Counted from the first letter of the stretch, positions 1 through 13,300 are shown. The stretch: 64,000 nucleotides of DNA from Schistosoma mansoni (GCF_000237925.1 NC_031502.1:55797943-55861942); one strand, 5' to 3'. Notes: a model not told the origin generated them from the letters alone. A program made the numbers and translations.

Positions 1-921
1 CAACTTCACGAAACAAAGACTCCACAGACACTAATTGTATTTCAAAACTGAATTTTCCACTCGCCAGCTGAGCCTTGTGTTTCTCAAGGAACTTGTCAGG
101 TTTAATTATGAATGTCAAGGTTACGTCTTGACCTAGACATTCTTCTAGTACCTAGATCATAATCAGTATCGAATACTCAATGAACTTACTTTCAAAATCG
201 GTTTGACACTATGCCAAGTTGTCCCACTTCGCATATCGATTATTACTACAAACCCCAACCTCTTGACTTTGTCGTCGGGGAGGTAGGTGAGATACCTCAC
301 AAGGACATACAAGTCCTCAATAGGGATTTCATCAGCCCGTGAATTGGAAGGAAAACATAATAAGGGTCCACCTCTTCTCGACCTACCACCAGGTAAAAGT
401 GCAATCTTTTTCTTCAATAAAGGAATAAGATCTACAGCACGAAGACTAGTACCGGATTTGTGGCTTGAATGAGAGCTGCTGCTAGTGCACAAACTACCGG
501 AATTACTACTAACACCACTAGTTGATGTGAGTGCATTTATACTTCCCCCACATGTACTCCCAAGATTTTGAGGACTCACAGAAGACCTGTATGCATTTTG
601 ATTTACATGATAGTGATAATGTTCCGTATGTTGTTTATGAACAACATGTGGCTGAAGCTGAGGTCGATGGTGATGTATTCGTGAATCCTGAAAATTTGCC
701 ATGTTCCCATGATGAATGTTAGGAGTTGCATAATTGGAATTTTTATTGTATGGTGTGATTGACAGTTGTGTCTGATTAGTAGGCTGGGAATTATGAAGGC
801 GTCTAGGATGGACAAACTGATGTGTGTGATGATGAGAATGGCAACGAATGTGCTTTGACCTGTTTGGACGATAGAACTCAAGAACCTCAGGATCGAGACT
901 GCTGTTAGCATAATCCATCAT
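1..921 (-). CDS. TRIO/Kalirin-like Rho-GEF, first two exons (3' end off window)
   Basis: Predicted member of the TRIO/Kalirin family of multidomain exchange factors that activate Rho/Rac GTPases at membranes and the cytoskeleton. Exon 1 is 921 down to 190 (244 codons), exon 2 is 151 down to the window edge. The 38-nt intron (189-152) starts GTAAGT and ends CTAG, phase 0. The start is the first ATG of an ATG-ATG pair (921-916); an in-frame TAG six codons upstream supports it. Residues 1-160 are a His/Ser/Asn-rich low-complexity extension. From about residue 163 the SEC14/CRAL-TRIO domain begins: a GGRSRRGGP segment, VVIIDMR, then after the intron FIIKPDKF and QLVSVESL, in the order found at the N-terminus of human TRIO and Kalirin. 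Spectrin repeats and DH-PH domains would lie to the left of the window. The family call rests on recalled similarity, not a search; the two exons splice cleanly, so I am fairly sure. Confidence 0.85.
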
Positions 922-1802
922 ATAAAATCCACGGTGCTACGATACATTGATGTATTTATTCATTTTGAGGCAAACAAGACATTATGGTTTCCAGTGTTTG
1001 TTGTTAACTTACAACTACTTAAAACAAAAACTAACATCACCTGCAAAATTATTGGAATAACCGCGATACAATTAGCTCAAACGCTTTCAAGGTACAATCC
1101 ACAGAAAGTAAGGAAAGTATGACTTTCAGTTCATTTATCTGGTAAAGTGGATGCATATAGGTGTGATTATATCATTTACCACCATAGATATTTTCGTGTT
1201 TTCATTAAAGTTCCAAATAAGGTCCCAAATTTTTATAGGAACTTCTGCCTAAATTTGAAGGAATAGAATTACAGTACTTCAGTTACGGGTAATGTAATGC
1301 AATAGGGATGTAAGCCATGCTTGTGAAAGTCTCAGCGACTGAACCTTAAGTAGATCCAACGTTCAGTTATAATCTCTTGAAAAGCTTGTACCAGTTTGTC
1401 GATTGAAATGTTGGATTTACTTAAAATGTTAGGGATTTTACGCAAATAATCTTCCTCCCCAAGTTTCAAGATTGTTTACGCTGAGTTTTCAACAACCGAC
1501 CTGACTAGTTTGAGAGGCATCTTCATCATGAGTTAGTTTCTCAAACTGCTCATACCATCTATTCTGATGGAGTATATAACGTTATCTGGACAGATGAAAG
1601 AATGTAAAGAAGCAGCATTGACATATGCAAAGGAATTCGGCCAGCAAACAGGTGTAGCACATATATCCCTAACCAGAAAGTAAGGGGTAAACCTCACTTG
1701 CCTTTCCAGAAAAGAAAGACAGTGTAAACTATAGCGTTCGACTCACCCCACAGATCATATTTCCACCAGCATACGTTGGCCTAGATAAATAATTAAATGG
1801 TT
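922..1802. other. no gene seen upstream of the TRIO-like start
   Basis: AT-rich sequence without a recognisable coding region or repeat. It should contain the promoter of the TRIO-like gene, but I cannot point to a convincing core element. Confidence 0.5.
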
Positions 1803-1909
1803 CAAATGGTTCAAATGGTTGAGGACGGAATAGAAGAAGCTTTCGCTTAACGGGCTTCCGTGTCTAATAGCAGTGGGTCACCAATACCTCCAGGCAAAAA
1901 CCTAGGTAT
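1803..1909. repeat. dispersed repeat, partner at 25361-25462
   Basis: About 105 bp closely matches 25361-25462, including the shared run CTTAACGGGCTTCCGTGTCT. There is no ORF and the family is not recognised. The following stretch to 2231 shows nothing identifiable. Confidence 0.6.
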
Positions 1910-2231
1910 ATGAACGATAATAGAGGAAAAAAAGAATTTGGTAAGTCATAATAATATGTTATCCTTAGTTCTTAAGAATAAAGCTAGATACTAGCGAAAA
2001 CGCCTATAAAACAGATGACTTGACCCGAAACCAAGTGGTACATGAGGCAGTGGGTGCAGGTAACAAACAAAAGCTATATGAAATGGTTCAGATACGCGCT
2101 ATCGCCCGGTCGAAATCAAAATAAAGTAGTTCGGTGAATGACGATTCTAAATTTCACCATAAAATTCATTAAGGCTTGCCTCGCGATGCAGTTTGATGAT
2201 TTCCTTAACGCATTTAGTATCCACTTTCAAC

Positions 2232-2705
2232 ATCTTTTCTTAATTCTCTCTTCAGCTGGTAGCTGGTTTGTCCTCTCCCACAGTAGGCTGTTGCTGATAG
2301 TACCCAACCAGTGAATGTTGAGTATTTTGCGTAAACAACTGTTTATAAATACTTGTAACTTCTTGGCTATGGTTGTCGTAGATCTTCATGTCTCAGCTCC
2401 ATACAGTATGACAGTGTTGACGTTCGTATTGAAGATTCTCACTTTGAAGTTAGTTGAGAGTTGTTTTGAGTTCCATATGTTCTTCAACTGTAGAAATGTG
2501 ATCCTTGCTTTGCCGATCCTCGCCTTTACATCTGCATCAGATTCACCTTGTTCATCAATGATGCTTCCGAGGTACGTGGATGTTTCTACATCTTCCAGAG
2601 TTTCTCCATCAAATGTGACTGGGTTGGTGTTCTCCGTGTTGTATTTGAGAATCTTGCCTTTTCGTTTGTTTATGTTGAGGCCCATTGGTGCAGAGGCTGC
2701 TGCAT
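2232..2705 (-). mobile_element. RTE-like non-LTR element, RT C-terminal fragment
   Basis: The minus strand encodes the post-catalytic part of an RTE-type reverse transcriptase (2685-2386), including a segment reading [19 protein letters not shown] and then the IFNTNV...LYGAET block. The same block recurs in the copies at 9.2, 54.1 and 55.5 kb. It is truncated at both ends and abuts a gypsy remnant at about 2705 with no LTR between. Schistosome elements of this kind are the SR2/SjR2 type; that assignment is from memory. Confidence 0.8.
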
Positions 2706-5525
2706 TGCCGTCTGTTATACGTCACTGATGTGACAACGAAAGTTCGCTACCTCGTCGATACTGGCGCAGAAGTTAGCGTTCTTACTGCAAATTCTAACAA
2801 CCAAACACACGAACCGGTTTTAAACTTACAGGCGGCAAATGGAAAGCCAATCACCACATATGGTTATAAGGTACGTCTATCAAAACTTGGGTTTACTCGA
2901 ACCCATTCACTGGATCTTCGTTGTTGCAGATGTTTCTATGCCAATCATTGGGATACACCTTCTTCAACACCACAACCTGCTCATTGAGATGCTCAAACGG
3001 AGGCTTGTAGACGGATACACTAATGTATCTGTTAGTGTAACTTCTCATTCCGGTTGCAGATTATCTCCAGTTACAGCTAGGCACAGGACATATCCATTAT
3101 ATTTAATAAATAACCCTCCTTGGGATGAATACTGTGAACCAGTAAATGCCGTAAATTGTAGATCATGCCTTTTAAAATGTTGTGTACCTACCCCTGCAGA
3201 TGTATTATATTATTAATTACTGTTCTATCAACAATTACGCGATAGGTTCTTTGGGATATGCCAACTGCAACTGAAATTGCAATGTAATATATCGTATCAC
3301 GAATACAGGACCACCTATATTCTCGAAAGCCCGCCGACTGGCTCCCGAAAAGCTGAGGTTGGCCAAAAACGAATTCGACCACATGATAGATTTAGGAATC
3401 TTTCGACTGTCAAACAATACATGGGCATCTCCCTTGCTAATGGTCTCTAAAATGGACAGCGATGATTGGCATCCAACTGGCAACTATCGGCGTTTGAGTG
3501 TGAAAACCATTCCCAATCGATACCCGTTGCCTCACATTCACGGTTTGACGACTCCCCTGAAAGTCCTTTCGAAAACTGACTTCGTTAAAACCTATGACCA
3601 AATTCCTATGGCTAATGAAGACGTTCCTGAACTCAATGTTATAAATCCTTTCGGTCTCTGAGAGTTTTTGCTAGTGCCTTTCGGCATAAGAAATGCTGCC
3701 CAGATCTTACAAAGGTTCATAGATGACACTTTTCGAGGTCTCAACTTCGTACATGCGTATGATGATGACTACCTAATAGCAAGTACGGACAGAGAATCCT
3801 ATCTCCATCTGGACATTTTTTCTACTGACTGCAAAAGCGTGGCGTTACTGTAAACAGAAATGCCAAATCGGAAACGACTCCTTAGATAGCCCAAGGACAC
3901 ACTATTGATCCTCAAGGCATCCGAACTCTTAGAAGCAAAGTGACGGCCATTCTGAATTATCCAGAACCGACCACCATTCAGCAATTACACACATTTAACA
4001 ACCTTGTAAGTTTCTATTGACCGTTCACACCAAAATGCGCGCCCCTTATGAAACCGCTAACCGACGAACTTCGTAGAAGTGCGAAATCAAGTGATGTGCA
4101 TGACAGCGTCCATCAGCATCACAGGCGACCCATCCGACTCAGCAGTCGGAGGATTCTTACAACAATGGATCAACCACTCATGGCAAACTTTAGCATTCTT
4201 CTCGAAACGGTTGCTAGACACTGAATCGAGGCATAGCACATTCGGCAGGGAACTCCTAACTATGTATTGTGCTGTACAGCATTTTCAACACTATCAAAGG
4301 CCGGGAATTCGCCCTTTTTACTGATCATAACCCCCTTACTTTCTCTTTAATCTCATATTCAGACGAGTATTCATTTCGTGAGTCTCGACAACTGGACTAC
4401 ATTTCGCAGTTTACTTCAGATATACAACACATTTCTGGAGCAAAAAAATGTAGTTGCTGACTCCTTGCCTCATATAACTTCCTTGAACAGCTTCCAAAGA
4501 ATCGACCTCCTTAGACTCGCCCAGCTTTAAAAAAGAGGACACTGATCTTCAGCACGAGTCATCCACAACAACCCTTAAACTGCGCATTAAACAGATGGGA
4601 ACGGGTAAGGAAACCTTATTCTGCGACACATATACGGGTAGGGACCGTTCAATCATACCAAAACAAATGACCCTTAGGCTCTTTCAAAACTCCTGATGCC
4701 CGCCTCGACCATGTACATCTGGATTTGGTAGGACATTTACCAGATTCAGATAGACTCTCCTACCTCTCAAATTGTGTAGACAGTTTCAGTCGATGTCCAG
4801 AAGCAACACCCATCAAGGACATTACTGCTGAAACAGGGCCCGCGCCTTCGTCGAACGATGGGTAGCAAATTTCGACTGCCCTTCAACCATCACTACAGAC
4901 CACGAACGCCAGTTCGAACCTGGACTTTTCCGTTGTCTTACCATACTATTAGGAATCACTCGCTTCCGAACGACCGCATACCACCACAAGCAAACGGGTA
5001 GACAGAACGCTGTCACTATCAGCTACAAAGGTTTCACAGTGGGCTGACGCAGTAAACTGATGTTTTCGTTCAGCCTGCCCAACAATATAGTACACACGTC
5101 TTTTTACGTCAAGACTCACTTTGACAACCTCTCCAAACGACATACGAAGGACTCCTCAAAGTTATTCAGAGTAAGCCTAAGTAATATCAGAATGGAACTA
5201 ACGATAGCATCAGCATCGATCGCATCAAATCCGCATATTTGGAGGGAAACCCTATTCATATCGATTTTCCTTCAGTACAGTCGAAAGACACGAGTTTTAC
5301 ACATGCGATACCGCATCCGATAGCCGACACTCACGATAATACTTTGGCAATATTTGAAAATAAACTCAAAACAACGCGTTCTGGGAAAAGAGTAAGGTTT
5401 ACAGCACATTTAAATGATTATTGCACGTAAGATACTAATTAACGTTTTGTTTCATCTCGATTTTCTTGCATTATATATAATATAAAAACCAATTTTAATA
5501 TGCTTATATCCATATATTTGTAATT
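2706..5525 (+). pseudogene. decayed Ty3/gypsy pol (CsRn1/Boudicca-like), no LTRs
   Basis: This is an older relative of the intact element at 26.2 kb. It enters abruptly just before the protease (DTGAEVSVL near 2760). Remains of reverse transcriptase follow (3359-3850; the catalytic box has mutated to YDDD), then RNase H (4080-4470) and integrase (4590-5060), each broken by frameshifts and stops. Compared with 26191-31507 it lacks gag and both LTRs. It has also lost the HHCC zinc-binding part of integrase (junction near 4670) and a block between the DDE core and the C-terminal domain (junction near 5060). Similarity fades around 5525. It cannot be functional. Confidence 0.85.
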
Positions 5526-6685
5526 CCCTAAGACCCAGATGTTCTACAAGTATCAATGCTAAATTAAAATTATGGCAGTCTTAGTAACAAGAACAACGGC
5601 AAATGGAGACTTTCACTTGATTGGTTAGACGGAATGTTCGTGACACTATTAAAGGATAAATTCCTCAAATCAGATGTTGATGGTCATAATAAGTAAACAT
5701 TGATTATGAAGTCTTACTTGGAAGATACACGTTAACAACACAAGTATTACTAAATGCAATACTAATGCCGAGAAACATATACTTCATCGTATAAAGTGTT
5801 AGATCATGGTAAATATTTTAGGTTGTCTATCTAGCATACGGAGGAAGCGTTTCATGCAGCACTAGGTATTAGGAAAAGCGATTGTACTGTGGGCAGAATG
5901 ATCAATTGATGGGGGTACGTAACAGGTCACTAAACATTAATATCATGTATCTTTAGTTCACATGACAATGGAGTTGACTGACTAGTAACTGGTTAATCCC
6001 TCGCGATATATAATATTTAGAGTGGAGACCTCCATGGCTATATCCCCCTGAACAGTTTTCACAATTTGTTCCAAGGGTTCCTTACTATGTAGTTGCTATA
6101 TAAGAATCCTCCTGCTGATTACCATATTAAAGTTTTTTGGACGTATTCATCAACAATCTGATCGAATACCACTGAAATCCATATGTCCGCGAACAGCTAC
6201 TTCTACTCAGAATGAGACTCTTAACCAACATGCATTTGCTACTCTGCAGGGAAGCCTTGGATGTCATGATCCACTAAGCCACAACCCAATAATTCATACT
6301 TACAACTCTAAGTAACTTGAGATACACTTCAGGGACTATCCTACGCTATCGACACAGGCTTTCTTACACGCGAAACGGTGTAACACCACCAATCACCACT
6401 TCCCATTGGAATCTGTCTACACAGTGGGCCACTGATTAGACGAAGATTTCGAGGGTTCACCTAAACTTGTTTTCAAATGTCTTTCGTTATGGATTGATAT
6501 CAGTGAATACAGCTTAAATAAATGAAATCATTGAAAAGAAAATTTTCTCCACTGCATCCCATCTGTTCTACTTCACTGTTAGTTTTATCGCATCTTAACA
6601 ACTTAAAAGTAGCAACCAAGTGATGTGTGGGCGAGGAAAATAAAGATTGGTTTTCTGCTTAGTCAGACTTGTATATAGTCTGACA
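5526..6685. other. no feature recognised
   Basis: About 1.2 kb without a credible ORF, SINE head or known repeat. The block 6000-6480 is less AT-rich than its surroundings and could be an old repeat I do not recognise. Confidence 0.4.
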
Positions 6686-7213
6686 GGGCCCCCAAATGCC
6701 CTGGTATGACCGAGAGTGGGGAGAGTCCACTCTCCCTCTCCAAATGCTCCCACATGGCCACGTGAATATATAGCCTCTGTCAGGGAAGTCCTACTCACTG
6801 CCTTCTCGTGCCACAAGTGTTGTTTACGAAATTGAGAGGACGAAAAGTGAATGTCTGGCGCTCTAACCAGGTTGGAGGACACGGAAAGTTCACCTAGGGG
6901 AGTTGGAAAACCCTCATTCCAAACGAATGGTGCATATGGGCTCCAGTATCCTGAGGGAACAAATGGCGTACGAATCAATCATTGGTCACCGGCTACCAAG
7001 GGACCGCATTTCCTTACAATGCTCCACTGCATTGTGGACCAGATTTTTAGGAAGAAGGCTCAGGGTGTGGCCCCTTAAGAAAACCACCTGCTTTAGTTTG
7101 GGCATCTGGGCAGTATCACAGCCCTTACACAAATCAAATGAGATTTGTGCGGCACATATATATTTAGTGCCTCCTTTGTACCAATATTTATGCGTTCAAA
7201 TTAAATAAATAAT
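6686..7213 (+). repeat. R-family repeat, copy 1 (full length)
   Basis: One of eight copies of an unnamed repeat of about 525 bp. The plus-sense copy begins GGCCCCCAAATGCCCTGG and ends in an AAATAAATAAAT-type tail, which suggests retroposition. Both strands contain short open frames conserved between copies, but there is no known domain and the sense of the tail argues that the longer antisense frame is spurious. I see no tRNA-like head or hammerhead. Confidence 0.75.
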
Positions 7214-7274
7214 CCCCACAAGGTAGTTCTTTATTAGAAATTCTTATGAAGAAACCCGTTGAATTATCAAGATA

Positions 7275-7280
7275 TTTATT
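7275..7280 (-). promoter_or_regulatory. candidate polyadenylation signal of NOM1-like gene
   Basis: AATAAA on the minus strand, 64 nt beyond the NOM1-like stop codon. Confidence 0.5.
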
Positions 7281-7343
7281 TATATACATCATAATTATGT
7301 ACAAACAAAACACCATTGAAGCAACAATCATAAATTACATCAG

Positions 7344-10300
7344 TTAAAATGATTCCGCCTCACGCATATCTGTAACAAGTTTCATGACAATAGCTTTAAA
7401 ATTACAATCAAATTGGCTGTTATTATCCATTTCATTTATTAAATGTTTACGCATAAATATTCGACAATTACGACAAAGTCTTGTATAAGTTGATAATTGC
7501 ATAAATTTAGATAAAACAATTTGATATTCACCAGTACATAATTCCATAATTGTATATTGTAAAAAAGCAATATTCCCTTCACTATTATCACCAAAATTAT
7601 AATTCTAATAGAAAATAAGAAAAGAAAACAGGATATAGACTTAATGGAAGTTAACTTTATAGTGTTATAAACTTATACTTTTATGTTAAGGCTCGTATAA
7701 TTATATATATATTCACTTATTATTACTTGTTTGAATCTTCCCATTGATGTTTAGGACTGGAACTGGTCAGGCAAGTGGCTATCAGGACTCAGTAGCTGAG
7801 TGGATCACGTGATGGCGTTTGAAGCGAAAGGTACTGAGTTCGAGTCCCAGAGTGAACATCAACAAGACTGAGATGCAGGTACATCCAGCTGACGAGTCCC
7901 AAATAGGACGAAAAGCGCGCAAAGGATTCCACTGCTAGCCACTATCCTACTTTGCTTACAATTATATATATATTCCGACAAGAGTTTGTTAAGATTATTC
8001 AATGTTCAATATTTACATAACTGACTGATCTTAGTTAAAACCAAAAAACCATTATAAACCAAGAAGTATTGGACAACTTTGTAAGCAAAGATGGATAGTG
8101 GTTAGCAGTGGAATCTAGTTTGACGCGCGTTTCGTCCTATTTGGAACTCGTCAGCTGGATGTGCCTACATCTCAAAGTTGATGCGTATTCTGGGACTCGA
8201 ACCCAGTACCTTTCGCTTCAAACGCCATCGCGTTATCCACTCAGCTACTGAGTCCTGGGAAGACCCACTGACCAGTTGCAGCCCTAAACATCAATGGAAT
8301 GATACAAACAATACTAATTGAAGTATTGAACAACTGTTTTGTCATAGTAAGGGAAGTCCTACTCACTGCCGTCTCAAGGAGGGGGTGTTGCTTAAGAAAT
8401 TGAGAGGACGAAAAGCGAATGTCCAGCGCTTTAACCGGGTTGGTGGACACGGAAAGTTCACCTAGGGGAGTTGGAAAACCCTGATTCCAAACCAATGGTG
8501 CACATGGGCTCCAGTATTCTGATGGAACGAATGGCGAATGAACCTGCTGTTGGTCACCGGCTACCATGGGACTGCATCTCCTCACGATGCTCCACTGCCT
8601 TGTGGATCATATCTTTAGGTCAAAGGCTCGGGGTGTGGCCTCTTAGGGAAAATATCTGTTTCGGTCTGGGAATCCGGGCAGTATCATAGCCCTTGCACCA
8701 TTAAATGAAATGACATTTTTCGTGTGGCGCATATATATCTGGTGCCCCCTTGTACCAATATTTATGTGTTCAAATGAACAAATATTAGCAAAACATAACC
8801 ATAACCCTATCAGTAACGAATGTCGTACAAATCTCTAACAAGTTTATGGATCTTAGTATTGATAAAATACTATCGATTAAAATTCCAATGTGACTTGATA
8901 CAGTTGATATCTAACAGTTAGATAAAATGATATTCATTATTGGTAAATAATCAAAACATTCAATCGAAATACTGTAGTAAATGTACACATTTACTAATCA
9001 AAATCTTTAGGATAATATTAAATCGATGCACGTATATAGGTTGCATTGTTTTTAAACAATGTGATGAATTAAACAAAAACTAAGACCCATAATTTTTTCT
9101 GGTTAGCGTCTTTTTGGAGTTAGTTTTCTAAGGGATGCCCAACCCTCCTGGTTTACCTGGGCTTGGGACCGGCAGTAATTCTAGAAGAGCTACAGGCGGA
9201 ACTAAAAACAACTGTCAACTAACTTCAAAGTCAGAATCTTCAATACGAACGTCAAAACAGTCCTACTGTACGGAGCTGAAACTTGTAGAACTATTACATC
9301 CATCGTCAAGAAGGTACAAGTATTTATAAACAGTTGTCTACGCAAAATACTCAACATTCACTGGCCGTATACCATCAGCAACACACTTCCGTAGGAGAAG
9401 ACAAACCAGCTTCCAGCTGAAGAGGAAATTAAGAAAAAACAGTGGAGTTGGTGGATAGGACATATATTACGGAAATCATCAAACTACATCACGAGGCAAG
9501 CCCTAATTCGGAATCGCGGAGGAAAGTGGAAGGCCAAATTACACATTATGTCGGGAAATAGAAACAGATATGAAAAAAATGAATGTTAATTGGAAAGAAC
9601 TGAAAAGGACTGTCCAGGACAGGGTTGGATAGAGAATGTTGATGTAAGTAAGTAAGACCCATAATTTTGTAACATTGAAAAGAGTTAGCTCCATGTATTG
9701 TGTTGTTTGTCGTAAAACAAAAACAAAACAAAGAGTATGTAGAACACAATAAAAATAAATAAACCTCACCTTTAATACAGTTAATGGAAAATTATAAACA
9801 AGACAAAGTAAACCTAATGCTCGACCAGCATTAGATTTAGCTTCAACTGTTAAATTATTATTATTTAAAATATCCCAAAATCCACACTTGATCATCATCT
9901 AAAATAAAATTAAAATTAAAATTTTCATTGTGAAATACCTTGAATAATAATAATTTGTGGATTGGTTGAGGTTAGACATTAACACCATTGGATGCCAGCT
10001 CAGTGGTCTATCGGTTAAGAGCTCTGGCTCGAGACTGGTAGGTCCTGGGTTCGAATCTCGCGAGAGCGGGTTCGTGGATGCGCACCGCTGAGGAGTCCCA
10101 TAATAGGACGAAACGGCCGTCCAGTGCTTCCAGGCTTTCCACGGTGGTCTAGCTTCAATTGACTCATGATCTTAACTATAAAAATTGTGGAAAGCTTCTC
10201 TTTTATTCATCTACAAAAATAATGTACTCTAACATTGACAGATGGGCAGTATACTACTGATGTCGATAGATATAAGTAGTATGTATCATCAATAGAGAAT

Positions 10301-13300
10301 GAAATGTCTGGTAGTATACTACTATGGTGTGTACTACTAATGTCGATAGATATAAGTAGTATGTATCATCAATCGAAAGTGAAATATCTGGTAATAGAAG
10401 GTCAAGAAAATCAAAGACAACAGAACGAGAACAAAGAATGATTGATATGGAAACGAAAGAACAATTAATTCTGAGATGATTGACTGATATTTACAAAAAG
10501 GAACAGTCAACTTTGTATAGTTCTCAGATTTGACTAAGATATTCTGTAATTTTTTGTTCAAATACATTCGATTGTCCCCATTTGTGTTCTTATTCATTAC
10601 ACTACTTGTTGGGGATGTCAAATCCTCAGAACTTACTTGGTAAATGGCCTATTTTTGTAATTTTATTTTGAAAATTTGAATTTCTTTGTTTTCGCGCCAA
10701 AAGCACTCTTTTTACCTTCGAGTCGTATTTCCCACTTGGAAAATATCTTGAACGCTATTCGTCCGTTGTATCTTTGAGTGAGCTATTTTGTGATGCTGCC
10801 CAAGGACAATTTATTGCTGTATATAAACGTTTGATTTTTTCCCCTTACGATTACTGTGCTTCTGGCTGCTACGGAATATATTTCCCCCGCTTCCAATTTG
10901 GACTTCTTACTCTAGTTAGCTGGGTCTGGGACGCGTCAGAATAGCTAGCTTATTGGTCTCTGGTCACAAGTCTTTGTTCCGTTCGCTAACTAGTGAATTC
11001 GAAACGCTTCAGATATAACACTACTACATATTATACAATCAGTATAATTCAAAATAAAATATATGGATTTGCGTACAGTCAGGATCTTTAACATACACGT
11101 CAAAACAGTTCAACTGTATGGAGCTAAAACTTGGAGAACTATTATAACCATCATCAAATAAATACAAGTATTTATGAATAATTGTCTACGCACGATAATG
11201 CAGAACCGTTAGCTGGATATTATCAGTAACGACCTACTGTGGTAGAGAACAAACCAGATTCTAGCTGAAGAGGAAATTAGGAAAGGATGCTGGAGGTTGA
11301 TCTGATATACACTGCGGAAATTATCAAGCTGTATCACAAGAAAAACCTTGACTTGGAATTCTGAAGGGTAAAGGAGAAGAGGTATAACAAATAACATTGA
11401 GCTGGGAACTGGAGGCAAAACATCAAAAGAATGAATAGAGCTTGGAAACAACTGGAAAGTAGAGCACAGGAGAGAGAGTTGGTTGGAGAATCCAAGTCGG
11501 TGCCCTATATCCCACGAAGAGTAACAAGAGTAAGTAAGTGTATTGATAACAAACTGTATGATAATAATGACAATAATAATTATTATTATTATTATGGCTA
11601 TAAGACCATCGGAAAGCACAACGCAGATAACGTCTAGTCTTCCGACATTCGCTATTATATATATGACGTAATAAATTAGGCGGTAAAGAAACTTATCAAT
11701 TAGAAACACTTCAATCAGTCATAATCAAATGATTAAAAACGACACAATTTATCCCCCTTACTTACCAAAAATCGTCGATGACAATTTAGAATACCACCTA
11801 ATACACGTGGATAAAAACGATTGAAAGGCATTTCAGACATAACACAATGCAATAAAATATGAATCATTTCCCTTTCTCTACCGGCTATACTTCCTGCTCC
11901 AAGTTGAACACCTGGTAAATTAGCAGAAGTATGACAAGCTTTAAGTAAAGCTGAAGCTGTAGCATCTGGACCACCAGGAGTAGAAACTAAAATACTAAAT
12001 GTTAATTGACGTGATGCTGTACGTAGGCCAAGTTTTTCTGCAACGGCTACCATCTAAAATCAAAGTAAATTTATGTGAAAAGTTTAATAGGATTTTGTAA
12101 AGGTCTGTTGATGGCCGATGAGGCATTAGAATTGCCAAATATTAGCAAATCAAATTATTCATGTCAAATATAAATCTAGAAAAGATTGGAATGGATACTT
12201 ATTGGTGAAAGCACTCAGATTTCCGTCACTAGGTCACGAGTTCAGTTCCCGTTTTATTTACTTTATTGTGTACAACTGCGTAGTATCACTAGACATCAAA
12301 CCAAAAATCCGGTTCAAAGGCGAGTACATAAACCTGTACTTGATAAGTGACTGACCTTACATTCATTGTGAATCTTGATTACTGACTTTACAAAACAATT
12401 AAATGAAGAGATAAATGAACTTGGAGATAATAGATTCATGTACTAACTCTCTAGTAAATTTTGTTTAATCCAGCCATAAACACATTACGTCGGTAAATAG
12501 AAGCAGATATGAAAAAGATGAATTTTAACTGGGAAGAACTGGAAAGGATTGACCAGGACAGAGTTGAATGGAGAATGCTGGTGTGCGGCCTATGCTCCTC
12601 CTCCACGAGGGATAACAGGCGTAAGTAAGTAAAAGTAAATCATAAACATCAACAAAGTTTTGTTCCCCTCTACTATAGGTATGAAATGTGCGAATGTTTC
12701 TTTGAAAAAAATTTGAGATATATTTGAGAATAACCTATCCAAAATGTTAGATCACAGCCTTACACAAGAGATTGAAAATTTAGAAAATGGGGATCAAAAA
12801 AACTGTGTTGGCTAATACACATGGCCACGCGAATGTACAGCCTCTGCCAAGGAAGTCCTACTCACTGCCTTCTCGTGGCATCACTGTTGTTTACGAAATT
12901 GAGAGGATGAAAAGCGAATGTCCAGCGCTTTAACCGGGTCGGTGGACACGGAAAGTTCACCTAGGAGAGTTGGAAAACCCTGATTCCAAACCAATGGTGT
13001 ACATGGGCTCCAGTATCCTGAGGGAACAAATGGCGTATGAATCAATCGTTGGTCACCGGCTAACATGGGACTGCATTTTCTTACGATGCTCCACTGCCTT
13101 GTGGATCATATCTTTAGGTCAAAGGCTCCGGGAGTGGTCCCCTAAGAAAACCACCTGCTTCGGTTTGGGCACCTGGGCACTTTCACAGCCCTCACACAAA
13201 TAAATGAAATGGTGACTTGTACTGACAGTTTTCGGAAACTATTGTATTTCCCAACACAATCCTGTCATCGAAAATCAAGAAAATATTGACTTTATTGATT

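Noticed and set aside
163-189. C-terminal residues read past the TRIO-like first exon
   Set aside because: They come from reading into the 38-nt intron; the GTAAGT donor and the matching next exon show the true junction.
7801-7850. tRNA genes
   Set aside because: The A/B box segments here and in the other SINE copies lack a full cloverleaf and acceptor end and recur with the same flanks; they are SINE heads.
8241-8585. protein of about 110 residues (repeated antisense frames in R copies)
   Set aside because: The frame is antisense to the tail direction, ends differently in each copy and has no known domain; its conservation follows from repeat similarity.
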